Source of the DNA: Fasciolopsis buskii
Lineage: Eukaryota; Platyhelminthes; Trematoda; Plagiorchiida; Fasciolidae
Assembly (NCBI GenBank): GCA_008360955.1
Contig: LUCM01004411.1
Span: 1-64,000 of the forward strand
Reading direction: 5' to 3'
DNA: 64,000 bases
A program made the position numbers and the translations under genes. Below, in pieces: positions 25,101 through 40,100 of the stretch. The notes under the pieces were generated by a model. That model made no database searches. It was not told where the DNA came from and saw only the letters and a program-made list of their open reading frames with translations. The number at the start of each line of letters is the position of its first letter. The stretch's first letter is position 1.

Positions 25101-28100
25101 AACTTATCACAAACCGATTTTGTTGTGTTCAGTATATGCTTCATATCGATTAGCGTCGAAGGCACCTGATATTCCTTTGCCGTTTTCTGCATATATATAC
25201 ATATATTCGAAAACCATGTGGCCTTGTTATTCTATACCACTCTAAGTTTCACAGTCGCGGCTGCCTAATCCCGTTCCCAGCGTAGTGAGCTATGGCGGTT
25301 ATGGTGCATACCCCATCCACTACGTTCATGCATGGTGGATGCAATATCGGAAAAAAACGTGTAATGAGCAATCTAAGTGAGACAAAAACAAACTTCGGGG
25401 ACTTTACTAGGCACGACAAATATTTTCGGTTGTTATTCAGACATATCACATCGCTTCCCATCGACATTGCGCCTTTTATTTTTTGTGACATGCTTGAACC
25501 ATAAGCGCAATGGAAGGGCCATGCCCTGCGGCCACTAAGGTCCACTACACAGTGGGCAGCAGCAAGGATCGTGAAGACTGGAGTAGCATGTAACCATATG
25601 AGTTCTCACCAGAGCGAATCATCATTTACCGTTAGACTGACTGGCAGATCTGGGATTGGGACCTCTAACATTTTGGAGTGACAAATGCTTAATCTACTTG
25701 ACCACAATCGGCTAGTGTAGTTTCATAGCCTGGGTGTGCGTTTCCTCGATTATGCAGCGGCAATTGCACATTCGACGTCTTTACACGACTGACCTTATAC
25801 ACCATTTTCGCGGACACGAATACAAATATTTTTTTGTGATTCAGTCTATTTAACTTGTTTTCGGACTGTGTAACGGTATTTCCAACACTGCACTGGACCA
25901 TATACGCCGATACACATCTGATTAGTCAGGAAATGAATCCGCCAGATGCATTCTATATTAAAGATATTTCCAGAATTCCCAGGTCACCAAACTAATTTAT
26001 GAAAATGATAACCCAAAAAAGCAGCTTTGAATAAACAGCAAGTCCTTCATGTAGTGCGCGAAATGTTGTTAGAAGCATCGTTTTTCACGCGAAATGACTA
26101 CATTCGATGCGTCGATTTAAAACTAATTGATGAACAAGCAAAACAACCAATTTCTAACCAAGAATTTTTCAAATCGTCAGTGCACTGACAATGTCACCTC
26201 GGCAAGTGATGAAACGTCTGCGGTCTGAATGACAAGCTTGGCGACCAGAACTCCACGAAAAGCAACAATCTAAGCTACGACCAATAAAAATTTTTAAATT
26301 CACTGAGATGTCGAAAATGTGCCAAGTCAGTGAAAAATGCTGCGACAACCACTCAACAAGGACATTAAAACAAATTATTTGAGTAGGAGATGGACCGATA
26401 TGTAAATTATATATATATATATATATATATATACATTTATATATTTATAAAACGAAAGTTATGGAGCTAGACAATGTGCTATCCAAAGCATGGGAATGAA
26501 AATGATTTGTTAGAAAGGAAAGTGAACACGATAGAAACAATTTTATTCGTTATGCAAGCCAATTTTGAGTTTCGGCGTTTCGTGAAATATGCGAGTTATA
26601 GCATACAGGGACACTGGGTAGGACAGTATTCTCACCACTGAACTCCATTCTGCGCTGTCACTTCTATTTTTCCTAATCACCTGTGCTCGTCATGTTTTGG
26701 GGTCCAACCAGGAAGACTTAAGGAACCAACTGTCGGTAGTCCGACTGTCAGGCTTTTTACAACGCCTTTACACATCGATCACTGTCCAACGCGAAATTTC
26801 TCCCAATTACCTCTGGTGCGCTAGAATACTCCTCGGTGGGATAGCCATTGAATTGGCACGCACAGTAAACGACCGAATTACTCAAGCGAAACCGTAAAAT
26901 GAAAACTAGGATGCAGGAGTTTGACTGTTTCACTACACGGCGTCTAACTTGAGCATTGTTAATGTGATCTTGCCTTCGCACAGGAAATCCTGCAAAGAAA
27001 TCCTTCCGTAGAACATCATCCCCGCGAAAGCGTCCGGAGTCAAATTCACAAAACGACCGCATAAACAGAAGCACGATAAATTCTTCCTTTTGGAAACAGA
27101 TTAACGTCATGAGGATGCCAAAGACGCCTTCGATGTACGTCTCAATTACTCCCGAGTAGTCTGCGGGACCAGTATGACTATGCTTGACTGGTTGGACTTT
27201 GGAGTGCAGCTGTCACACACAAACCTGGATGTCACTGAGAATATTTGAACACACTTGAGTCGGAAATTCTGACTAGCCCATTTGGGAACTAGATCTACAA
27301 TGATACATACGCCTTCCAGTCCGACAATCTGGGTTTAAAATTCTGAGTGCGACAGTCAATATGCGCGACCGATGGGCTCTAATTAGATCGCAGCTCGACT
27401 TAGTGCTTCCCGAGTGTAACGTTTATCGGATGATCAGAAGTTGGCGCACAGAACGTGTAGTACAAAGAGCGATTACTCGAGCATAGTATGCCTTGGACAG
27501 CTGAAAGCTAACTGGGTTTCTGCGACTAGGATTATGGCTTCCTTTCCAGTAGCATCGTTTGCTGTAATGCAACATCAAAGGTAGGCGAAACGGTTTACTT
27601 GTTTCAATCCATCACTGGCAACCGTGCAGACTGTCGCAGAACTTTTCACCTAGAGGAGGTAAAGTGCATTTCAAACAAGGATGCCTCCATCGCCAAACGG
27701 TTCAGAGCGCTTTCAGTGGCTCGTGGGCTGTTACATAACAAGAAGATACTGTCAGCATAATCGCAAACCAGAACAGGATCGCCAGAGAGGAGCTGCACAC
27801 AAAAATCACTCTCTGCAAGGCATTCTCGATTGCGAAGCTGAGCAGGAATATAGATAACGGCAAACGGAGAAGAAAAGATAACAAATTCACCCCACCCGAG
27901 GTTTGCTTGCAGGGTTATCTAGGGATAACAACACATTTCTTGAGCATCTGACTTTTGCGCAAGCGATTCTAAGAGGCGAAAAAGTTAATAAGGTGTTTTT
28001 GTAACTCTTTCTCGCCAATCCCACATACGAGCAGTAATCCCTACTGAGTTTGTCACTAGATGTCATTCTTGTATTTTTTCGTCTCCCCTCTTGAACCGAT

Positions 28101-31100
28101 AGATTGCGTGACTTTCATCTGCTGTCTTGAAACCCACTTCCAAGCATACTTTTCCAAACTAACCCATCAATGAACGCTACTTCACACTTCTTGATTGTGA
28201 TGTTTATCTTCTGCACCGAAGATCACCTTAGAAATGATAAAAACAAGTGAACATCCATTGGTAATAATTCGATTTTCAGCGCTAATGAATGGAAATTCGA
28301 TTGTATGATAAGTGCACCAGTGTGTTCTGTCATCAACATACTACAGTTTATGGTGACGAGTATTGCAGCGTCTTGTAAATTACCGAATACATGGCATTTA
28401 TGAGTGTCCCGCACAGTCTCAGAAAAATTGAAATCTATCAAAGTTAATTCAATAGCGTACCGTCATAAGCGGATCGATCCACAGATAGTACAGCCTGATC
28501 CTCGCCGCCCCACAGGTGTCGCAGGATCAAATCATCTGCGGGAAGACGAATACGCACGCCTACTGAGCGCAAGGAAATGAATAAGCCAGTTACTTGGACG
28601 GTGGACAATTGACCCAATAGACTTTGAGATACTGCCCCGCTCTGGCCATACTGGGTGGCACCTGGGGCACGACCATATCGAGCATATTTAGCCGTGATGT
28701 GCGGAATTGCGGCAGCCTTGCTCTGCTGTAATCCTTGACCAAAGCACGGTTCGGTTGCAGAGTGCCAGTGTTGTAACAATTTCTCCGGCGCTGCGCCTGA
28801 TAAAAAACCGGAGAAAGGTATACCGTAAGACGTTAATGACTGGGTTAGGAGTGAAAACGACAACAGAAACCGTGATGTTTTCCAGCAGAAGGTAAGGCAA
28901 AAGATATATCCGAAATGTTTGGAATGTGAGTATACTGTGGGTTCAACGTAAGTCTTACGACCCAAATGTAATTCCACAGGTGTTTCAGCTAGCGCTCAGG
29001 TGGGTTTGACGGTGCATTCTCCGTGCCTCGTGCAAAAGTCCAACTGGGCGCGAATTGTGACCCAACCAACGTAGTCTACTAAGTTTCATACGCTCACATA
29101 AGGTATTCTCACAATTGCCACCTAATACGAGATTGTTCATCTCGACATTACTCACCAGATCATTATCCAAACAGAGCGATACAACGTAGACACCGGTGGC
29201 CGAAAACCTCGACCGACAAACATCTCCAACACGCAAACTCCATATCTCACAACCTCACAACAGAACTGAACGCACTGCGGCACAGTACACAAGACCTTTC
29301 AACTTCAGTGAAATATCGGGCCGACGCCACAAGTGCTTCAGTCCGGTGTATGACGCTCGAGCCTTCGATATGCGCTTGTTTACCTTTATTCCCGAGCAAC
29401 CATCGTTCGACAGCAGCTACCAAGGTAGGTGAAACGGTCCACAATCGTTAGATCCTCTCCACCCAGTATGACGTTGGGCATTACTGTCGTCCAGTCTTGT
29501 AACAGCACTTTGTACTTTGAAGATGAAAAACACATGCCAAACCGAGCAACCAACCTCGAGAGTCTGTCTAGTGCGCGTTGTTCATGGTCTGCGGATTCGA
29601 ACAGGCACACGACATTATCTACGTAATCTAGGTCCCACAACTTTCTCCCACTGCCCAGTTCGACTACTACGTTCAAAAGACCTCCTAAGTACCTTCCGTC
29701 ACCTCGTCCGTGTCGAAGTTGAACAGGAACGGAGAGATGGGACACTTGCCGAACGTCCCTAGTCGTTTCGAATGAACTTGATAGTTCACCGTATACTCAT
29801 GCGACTACAAACATGCAAGTACAATGCTCGCAACAGGTTTACGAACATCGCTGGCATACCCTTCCGTTGGAGAGCGCTGAATAGTGCTGCCCGACCCACT
29901 GAGCCGAACGTGCCTTTTAAGTCCAAAATGACTACGATCGCATGCCGGCAGTGGGTGGCCCATTTCGAGTAACTGCGGAAGAGTGAATGTCTAGTCGACG
30001 CAACCTCAACGTGGATGAAGTTCGGCCTGCTGTTCGCGGATGCTGCTCTCGCGAATTGGTATCGAACGAAGCAGTATTACCGTAGCTAATACCTTTGTAA
30101 TTAAAATTAAACTAATCCCAAGACAATTGCTTCAGTCACTCTAAGTGCCCTTCTTGAAGATGAGTACAATCAGTGACTCATTCCACGATAACGGAATACA
30201 CTCCTCGTTCCAGATATCACAAAGCAAGGAAGTAAGTGATTCCATCAGGGCTTCTCCACCAAATTTGAGAACTAAGGGACGTCCTTTGGCACTGCCTCCT
30301 TTTCCCCTATTCAGAAGTCGAATATTTGATTCTACTTCTAGTTCCGTTGGGAGGTCCACGGACATCTCCCGGTGATTCGCAGCTGCAGCCGTCGGCCTAA
30401 ATACATTAGTGTGCGGCCAGCTAAAATGATCCTAGAAGTGATCAGCCCAACGGTTCAGCCGTTGTTGTTTACGATTGACTGGCTGTGCTACAATTCTGTT
30501 ACCGTTATTTCGTTGAATTTTCGTCGGATATTTAGTTCCATTATGATCTCAGTTCGCCGCTACAATCGATCGAAATTACTGTTGTTTAAAAATCGTATAG
30601 TTTCTCAACATGGAATCGAATCGCGCATTGCTGCACCTTAAAGATCTAATCCATCTAAAAGAGGTACTTGTGCCGGCTGGCAGGCAGCTCCTAAATGCAC
30701 CCTTCCAGCCAAGATGTCCATTCCGGCATTGTTGAGTACTAACATCCACTCTCTGTTTACGAAAACGTCGGATCTGTTCCTCGCAATTCAATCACCGATC
30801 CATGTTCACACGTGTGTCATCTGCATACACGAATCGTGGCTGAACCGGGATATCGCTGATTCACTCGTGTCGATAGACAGCTTCAGACTCCATCGGCAGA
30901 ATAGAGTTTCGGAGAAGACTGGAGGCAGTGTGGCAACATACATAAACTCCATTTCGTCTGGCAAGTCCGGAGTTGTTTATACGCACTCGCTAAATGAATC
31001 TAACGGTCTCGTAACACAGTGTCATCCTAGGTTTCTCGCCATACCAGTAAAATCATAACGAGCCCATAAATTGCCCCTTACAACTAGCAACACAATATCA

Positions 31101-34100
31101 AATTTTTCCGACTCTCTTTAGAATCTACAGTTCCTCTCCTTGGTGATAATCTGCATATCATTGTGGGTTACTTCAATCATGCATCTATCCTACTACTGGC
31201 TGTTTGACTTGACCAACCTCTGTGTTTCTCCTACCAGACGCAACTCCATTTCAGGCAGTTATTTTCAACCACCCTGGCTTCTTTCCCTGAAACTACCGAC
31301 TCCCATCTCAAATAGTGATCACGGCCTGCTGCAGTTAAGGCCTAAGATATGCTCTCGGTAATCCTTCCAATCTTTCAGGCAAACAAATCCAATCCAAATT
31401 CACATCCGTAATTTTTCACACAACAGCATTACACTTCTTCAGAAATCACTTTCACCCGCGCCTGCTTGTTTCTTTTTTGAATCTCTGCTCAAAGACAGTG
31501 TCAAACTCTTTATATCAGCAGTCCCTCAGAGACTATTCGCCTCAAATGGCTCAATCTCCAACTGGAAAGTGAAATCTCTAAGGACATGCAAGGAACACTT
31601 CCACAAATCCCGAAATACTTCAAGCATGCGGTATATTTCGAACCTAATAAAAGCTGAAATCAAACCAACTCCTGAGTGGTAACAACAACCGACTTCAATG
31701 GCAAAGCATTCAACTGTTATGTGGGAAGAAAAAGAAACATGTGACATGCTCTGCGGATGTCTACAGCATCAATCATGCTTCCATTCATCCTTCCACATAC
31801 ACCAAAGTCATATTTGGACAGGGTGACGATAAGTCAGTTACAAGTTTTTCTAGAGAAGTGGTGCTCGACCTTCTATGCACCACTAAAATTACCACAGGGG
31901 TTGGTCATGACAGTCTGTCCTCAGCTCTTTGAAAGCATGGTGCTGTGGCTCTGACCGATGCATTTACTTCTCTGTCACTATTATTCCCACCCCTAAATCT
32001 ACCAGTTCTACTGCTTTGGCAAAACGTTTTCGCCTGATCGCCTTAACATCTTCCGGCCTTAAACTGACGGAGCGTGCCTTACTTAAGCGCCTGCGTTCTT
32101 CTGTGTCCCCCTGACGATCCTTTTCAGTTTGCCCAGAAATCTAACAGGTCCACTTTGGACCCTGTCGCTCCCTCATTCACCACATTTGTAAGCTCTTGAA
32201 CGCATCAATGAAATCCGTCCGTTGCGCCTTTCTAGACTATTCGTTGGCATTTGACTCCGTCCCACGGTCTCTTCTACCTCACAAACTAAAAACATTTGGT
32301 TGTCCCAGGCCTTTGTTAGCATGGCTGTCCGATCACTTTGCTAACCGAACCCAGTGCACACAAATGGACAGTAAAGCTTCAACATCGTTGATTAACAACC
32401 CAGGAGTGCTACAGGGTGCTGTCCTTTCACCGTTTCTTTTCTCTACTTACATCAGTGACTTATCAACCAGCTCACCGTGTCATCTGTTTAAGTATGCTGA
32501 TAATGTTGCCCTCTCACGCCGCTTTGAACAACGATGATTTTCAAAGTCTTTCCAACAACCTATCTTCTATTTATGATTCCTCTGCACGACCTAGTTCATA
32601 TCCCAACACATCTAAATGTTTCGAATGTCTGTTCTCTCTCCCTCGATTGGCCTACCCATCCGAAACGTCTGTCGCCAACTCAAAAACTCTTACCAGGGTT
32701 GATTCTGTGAAATATCTATTGGTAGAAATGTGACATGGACATTTTTACCTACGTAAAAACTCTCCGAAGGTTGTCATTTCAAATCAGGAAGCTTCGACAC
32801 TACAAGATGAAACAAAGCACCATATCCCGATTTGTGTACCAATGGTTTTTTTCAATCCTGCTTTACTGTTTTTCACTTATATATCGAGGTTTACTTAAAA
32901 AAAACTTTAAAATTCTTCGCCGGAGGCTAGCAATTATTAGCCGTGTCCTTCGTACCACCAACTGAATTGTCCCTTAATCTATGTGATCAACACTTATCAG
33001 CATGTGAGAAATTTGCTAACAAAATTCTTTCTGATCCCACGCATCCTCTGCACAAGGATCTTTCAAACTGTCGCTCCCATATTTCTACACGATCCGCTTT
33101 CCGTTCCATGCCCTCTGGAATCAATACCCATGGAAACTCCACTGTCTCATATTTAGCGCGAATTTGGCAAACCGTGACCGCGTTTTAGCCGCATTCCTGG
33201 GTAGCCTATCATGATGTGCTCTGATTATTCCTCGAGGTGACGAGTGTAAACTTTTTTCCTTTTTTATTTTTAACCTCATTTTTTTACTGAAATTTGATAT
33301 TATTTTTTGTGCGCAAAGGCTATACAATACAATACGACAATGACAACCACTCTCGTAGCACGGGTAAGGACTTTAACAGTCGTGGAGGCATGTAGGAAAA
33401 TGTAGTGCACCGGAGGCTGATTAGATGAGCCCTGCGCACAGCCCGGCCGGCGTAGAGATTACGGATATAGATTTCTCTAGTTCTATGCACACAACTGTTT
33501 GTTCCCGACAGGTAAGAACTTCCACAGAATTGAAGGAGCTCCACGCAGGCCAACAGATTGCGTGATAGCGTGGAATGAGGAAATGCATAGCAAACCTAGG
33601 TAAAGTAAGTGTTTCATGTCTTTGTGATTGGGATCCACCAGCCCGCCGGCTGAAGACCTTGCAGGATATGGCAGCGAACCGTGAATAGTGGCCACCGTGT
33701 TCTCTTTTTGTAACGAATACGAATGATTAGATACATATACTTTTGTGTTCCGTGTGCTGGCCACTACGAAAATATTTTCCTTTCCTGTCCCCGTAGTCAC
33801 ATACTCTGTTCAACTTGCACATCCATTCTTTCGATTTCAACGTACGGCTCGAGAAGAAAAGCGGCAATCAGTAGACCTGCTCTGCCATTTAACATTGAAC
33901 GATGACGATGGTGCAATTCGCGGGCTACGCTTCCACGATGTTTTGCGGGATTGAGACTAACTGACTTTTCCCATCCATTCTAAACGTCAGGGAGGAAAAA
34001 ACATCGGGCTGTTACAGTGCATGCTCTTTAACAGGATGCAATGCTCGTGTCTGTTTCAGACCAAAAGCTTTCCCGTCTTCTGCCTGATCAATAAAATTCA

Positions 34101-37100
34101 GTTTCGGTTGTTTTCTAGTGCACTCTTGTTTTGGCGGCTACATCGCATTACCGAATAGCACTGGAAGAAAAACACATCATAGGCTAAAACGAATGCAGAG
34201 TCCAGGAGACTATTTCTATTCAAGAGTTATTAACTGAGACATCCAGCAATATCATCTATTACCCCCAAACAGGGTCGACAGGAATCTTATGGGTCTGAAT
34301 CCAGTAATCTTATTGGATCAACTCGAGACAGTTCCCTGGCTAAGGTTCTCATAATTTTTCGCCACGTCATAGTCATGGTATGACGGCCTTGACCCAGATT
34401 CCAAGAATTATATGCCTCGAGGAACAGCGCAAATCGAGACAGCCGATCTGCAGGCAAGCACAACATATGATGTAACCGTCATAACCTATTCAAATTCCGT
34501 GCTTCTAGTAACTTGGATTCGTGAGTCAATATCCAGCAATCAGCCTCACCATTGTAGAAGAAATCCCTCAAGTCGTTTTGGCGACACGACGAAGACATCG
34601 TCTTTGCATGCCTTTTGTTACCACCGACATATAACAGGACCAATCGCATGTCCGCAGTGTAAACTCGATCCTACATCAATAACATGATGTCGGGGTGACG
34701 CCAAAGATGATCCAAAATGGTAAACATCAAAAGAAAACTCCGTAAACTAAACGATACATCAACTGGCAACGGCCATCAGATGGAATGAAACGCAGCAGTT
34801 TGTTTACTTCAACCATGTCTCATCCAATAAGAAACACACTTAACCTTGGGCCAATTAAGTCCGAAAACAGCATTTTACGCTTTGAACGCGCAAAATGCAC
34901 CCCAAATTTGCATATGCTGTCGTTCTGGCGATCGAGAAATCGCAACTTGTCTGGATGTTCACTCAAATGTTTTTTATTCCGCACCAATCTGAATACAGAT
35001 AATGTGCCATCGGAATCAAGGCGAAGAGTAAAAACTAATGAGCGAGAAAAAAACAATATTCAGAGTTTACAACATATGGTAGTTCTATTCTCCATCCCCG
35101 CATCATCGGCCGTCTATCAGGATCCACAAGACCACCGCACGTTTCCCACTATCCTTTTGCCCAAAACGAAGAAAAGTTGATTTCAGGGTGCTTACCCGAG
35201 CCTTTGATCAAATGATCTAACCCACAAGACAGCAGGACGATCTGAGGATCACATATCCCACTGGGGACCGGAGATTGATTGAGTAGTTCATGTGTCCTTT
35301 GGATGGGGCTAGACATCCTGGCTGTCCAGTGCACCCGTCGGTATGCACACAGCCGTGTACGCCGCCTGTGATTTGTTTGGAATCAGGGTTTAGTCGACTA
35401 CCCTAGATTGATTATCAACCCAATGAAGGGCGTGAGGCACTCGCCTTTGTCCGTGTACTTCAGTAGGAACAGTTCCGCCACAAGAAGCCAGGGGCTAGTT
35501 GAGAAGCCGGCTACTTCAGAGTATTTCGAGCGGGGTTCAGGACGAGTAACTAACTCAGCCTGAGACGCCCACCCTCGGCCATGCTGAAGCACAACATCGA
35601 CCACATATTCTATGTTAAACAGTTTCTCATCTGACCAAATATCAATTTCACATACTCTGCCCACCTTGCACATTCATTCTTTCTACTGCAACATGCAGCA
35701 ATGGAAGAAAAGTAGCGGTAAGTGGAGCTTTCTCTGTTGTTTACTATTAAACGATGAAAGTGGTGAGACGGAACTGGTTGCTTGTTAACTCGGCGCCGTC
35801 TCAGGTCTTCTTGCACAGCAGCACGATTATAGATAGCCTAAATTTAATGTACTCAGCTTGCAACAGAAAATCCCAACTTTTTTCCTGTTTTCAGCGTTTA
35901 TTCTTCCACTTCGTCAGGATAATCCGCATTATTGTTGGAGGTTTTAATCATACATCAACTGCTTGCGTTTAGTTCGACGGACTTATGTTTTGCTTATTTG
36001 GGAGAACTACATTTTAGGCAAGCATCTCCTATGATATTGGAGTGTATCCCTCGAAATTACGAGCCCCAATTCCAACGAGTGACCAGTGCATGTATTTACT
36101 AACGCTTAAAATATACTTTCGGAGCGTTTTCCATCCATTCAAGTAGAAAAGGCATATCCAAGAAGTTTTTCACATGGCAACTTCAGTCTTTTTTTCACGC
36201 ACGTCTCGTTGTTTTCCTTTTGAACGTTAGCTAAGTGACGACACCAGAAATTTCATAAAGGTGGCTAGTGCGGTCTTTGATACTGCTGTCGTCCCAATCC
36301 GCCTTATCCCTTCACCAATCATTGAGAAATTTGAGAAAATAAAACACTTTCACAAAACCCGTGAAGATCCACGAGCCCGGCACACCTCCATCCTAACAAA
36401 AGGCATAAATCAAAGGTACTGGCACAACACTGGCTAACCAGCTTCTTAGTGAAAAAATAGCAGATCCCTATGGCAAGGCATTCGACTGTTATTTGCTGGG
36501 AAAACAGAATTGTGGAATGTGCACCGGAAACTGACAGTAATGATCGTGCTTCGTCCAATTTTCTGATCATGCTTCAGCCACCTCTAGAATCATCACAGGG
36601 CTAGGTCTTGACAATCTACCTTCACGCCTAAGGTACGGGTCTATGGCTCTGACTGATGCATTCAATTTTCTAACTAACACATCGTTGAGCATGCCTTCTA
36701 TTCCTAACTGCTGGAGACCCGTCGACGTTGTTCCCATTCCACTTCTCTAATTGGTCATATCTTAAGTCCTAAGATGTATCGATGAAATATGTACGTTGTG
36801 CTCTCATAGAGTATTTGTCTACACTCAGTACTATCATCCCATAGTATTTCCTACTTCGCAAACGGAAATACATGGTTGTCCCAAGCCAGTATTAGCAAAC
36901 CCAGTGTACACGAGTGGGCGGTAAAACGTCAAAACTGCCGGCCAATGATAGGAATAGCTTTAAAGTGTCGTTCTTTTCCCATATCCGTTCGTTACGTAAG
37001 CCAGTGACTTGATAAAAAGCGCCTCCTGTCAACCGTTGAATTATACTGATGACAATGTCCTCTCTCAAGCCGTTTACAGAGATGAAAATATTCAGGTTTC

Positions 37101-40100
37101 CCAAAAACTTGTCTTTTAATTGCGACTTTTCTGTACTGGCCGCGTTACATCTTAATGCATCTAAATGTTTCGAATCTGTGTTTCTTCTCGCGGTCAGGTT
37201 GTCCATCGGGACCGCCTCTCATTAACTCAGAAACACTTTCAGGACTGACCGGGATTATTACTGATAGAATTCTGAGGTGGAATTCACGTTTCCATCTGAC
37301 ACAACGACGTAAGACAAATCACTACTTGTCATTTCGTATACCAATATATCCTTCCAAACCTTTACTGTTCTCCGGTTACTTTTGCATGTTTTATTAAAGA
37401 AGGACTTTAACAGTGCTCGGTTGAACTGTCAACCATTAGCCGTATGTCTTTCAAACCACTAAACCAATTATCCATTAATCTCTGTAATCAAGACTTACCC
37501 ACGTGTGAAAAGTTTGCCAACAAGAAAATTTAAGACCCCCCTTATCTCTCACGATGAGCTCTCAAATTTCCTTTCGCATATTTCCACACAATCCGTTTCT
37601 CATTCCATACTCCATTTTGCATGCATTCTGACGTATGGAGATCGAGGCCTCAGTCGAGTTTCAAAAAGCCTATCATAAATGTTCAACTTGTTCACTTGAT
37701 GAGATTTGCTGAAGTCTTTTTTTTCTTTCATCTGTTTTATTTCTCATTGTTGTCTCTGACCGAAGTGGGGCATGCATGGAAAATCCAATACAATCCAATA
37801 CAATACAATAACGCTTCGTGTGACATTTTGGGTTGAAGATTTTGATTACGAACACACTTTGGCGTGGACTGCGAGCATCAGCTCAGCTCAGTTTAATACG
37901 TACAACCGTTACCGCGGCACGAAGATGCTCTGCTTAAAAACTTAATCCAATCAGCCGACAGTCTATTCCGGGAGAGAAACCTCAGTACGAACAACAAATC
38001 TTTCGCCAACGTGTCATATACTATGATGTGCAACGTGTGTTCCAAGGCTGTGAAATATAGTTGCTCTCCGTTTCCGTCGTTTAGTGATACGGAAGAACAA
38101 TCTACCACGGGTAAATAAACAGACTGGCAATGAAGTCCGTTATTCCGTAAGCTGAAAAAACTGCTTGAAATAGCATGCTGCCAACACAATAATATCGATA
38201 ACCTAAGACTGATCAGTCCGTACTACTTAAAAAATGGAAATATTTACCAGACAGCTAAAGTGACCAGATCACATGAGATGTCAGAATTGTTTCTCACAAG
38301 ATCCTTTGATCGGGTAGCCGGAAGCATTCAGCACTGCAGCCAACTGTAGGATTAAGAGAATTATTCGAAACCGTCCATCACCTGTATGGTTTTCAGCTAG
38401 AACTCTTTCTTTTTTGTGTCCAATGGATTGGAAAACGTGTGGGTTATTACTCAGATCGTTAGTCTTTACGAGGTTTCTGAGGTTGGCACTAAAATCGCAA
38501 GCATCTTACTATTAATCAGAACGTGAGCTCAATTATCAGCAACCCTTAGGACTCCTACGGTTTCCACAAACTTCGGCCCTGGATAACTTCAAAGAGGCCG
38601 ACCTCAGAACCAGACGTTATGGTTAATGTCACACGCCTTTGGTTACTCTAATTGAGCTTTGGCTTATGTTGAAGTTTCTGCTTCTATGAATTTCAGGTTG
38701 ATAAAGCAAACACTTCCAAGACTGCTCTCCTGTTACGTACCACAAATTAGCCAACGAGTCAACCGGACGAGAAAAATGAGGACCCCGATTCTTTCAGTGC
38801 TTGGGACGGTAGATTCCCAGTCGAGCCACTAGATTGGCGGCTTTAGGATTGATCTATCTAGAGTGTCCTCACCTACAGTAACTGAAGCGGTCTGCCTCAT
38901 ATGTCGAGGTTTTGCCTAAAACATCTGGCTGCATACGCTGAAGAAAGCAAGGAAAACTATAAACAGTTTTAGTGGGGCGTGTAATCTGTAGACTGACATA
39001 TTGGTTGGACTGTGTAGGTGTAGGGTGCTGGTTGATAAAATTATTGGGTTTCGGCCCACGTTGGTACTTCTGCTTCCATGCACTTCAGGTAGGTCGTGCA
39101 ACCCTCTCGAAGATCGCTCTATGAGCTTGAATTCTACTGACTTCAACTGTGGCCTATACAGGAGTGGCGTTCACTTTGAGAAGATTGGCTGTTTCAGCTG
39201 TACACCGTCGTTCCCATTTGGAATGCTTAGACAAAAAGGGTAAAACTTACTGTCTGATAATCCAAAAGCTGCAGCTAATTGAATCTGCACATCGGGTAGA
39301 CCAACAATTGTAACTAGTGACTCCCACGCCCATTGAAGGAGACCGTTTGTTTGAACCAGAGGGTCGTAACCCGTGGGTTGTCGGTGGGAGCCAGAATTAT
39401 TGCCGACATTGCCCTTCTTGGCCGGCCATAACCAGCCATAATACAGTGGAAATACATGCTCGAAATTGCGCACTTTGGACTCGATCGCCTCAAGACCAAC
39501 AAAATGCACATTACGCTCGGCCAGCGCTTCCGTATCAAAGCGCCATGGAGTTTGCGGTGTGACCATAATCACAATGTAATGAAATCTTCGTGCCAATTCG
39601 GTATAAAACCGGCTTTCCCAGGCACGAATATTCGTATTGTCGATAACCAATGGACTAACACCAGATTCCGCAGCAGCACGGGCGCGCTGGTGACACCATT
39701 CGTGAGCTTCGCTTAAACGATTGACGTCGTACTGATACACTTCACCGTTGGACTCTAAATACCAGAATTCATCTGCAGAACAGATCTGAAGAGTAGGACC
39801 AAAATGATTATGATATGATTGGGATTCATGATAATGCCGTGGAGATGGAAAGCTAATTAATTTTGGCTAAAGAGTAAGCAGAAATCAGGAAACTGGGTAT
39901 TTAAAAGGGAACCAATTGACACGGAATAGCACAAGGAATTAGGAAGCTCCCCACAGAATCGAAAAATGATCACGGGTGAATTATGAAATATTTCCACAAA
40001 TGTTTGTTCATATGAATTCGGCTGAACAGTATGAGATGCCGAAAATGGGATGCCAAATAAGAAGGCCAACAGTAAACGCAGTTAGTATTCATTGTGTAAA

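Noticed and set aside
27905..27930. Near-palindrome GTTATCTAGGGATAAC resembling a homing endonuclease site
   Set aside because: It matches only part of the known I-SceI site, and no homing endonuclease gene or intron context exists nearby.
28797..28977. Extension of CNPase exon 3 to the first Met of its open frame (28977)
   Set aside because: That would skip the pyrimidine-rich acceptor at 28797 and break the phase with exon 2. The extra residues show no similarity to CNPase.
39317..39716. Plus-strand frames of 81 and 86 codons
   Set aside because: They are antisense shadows of CNPase exon 2, whose minus-strand reading carries all the family motifs.
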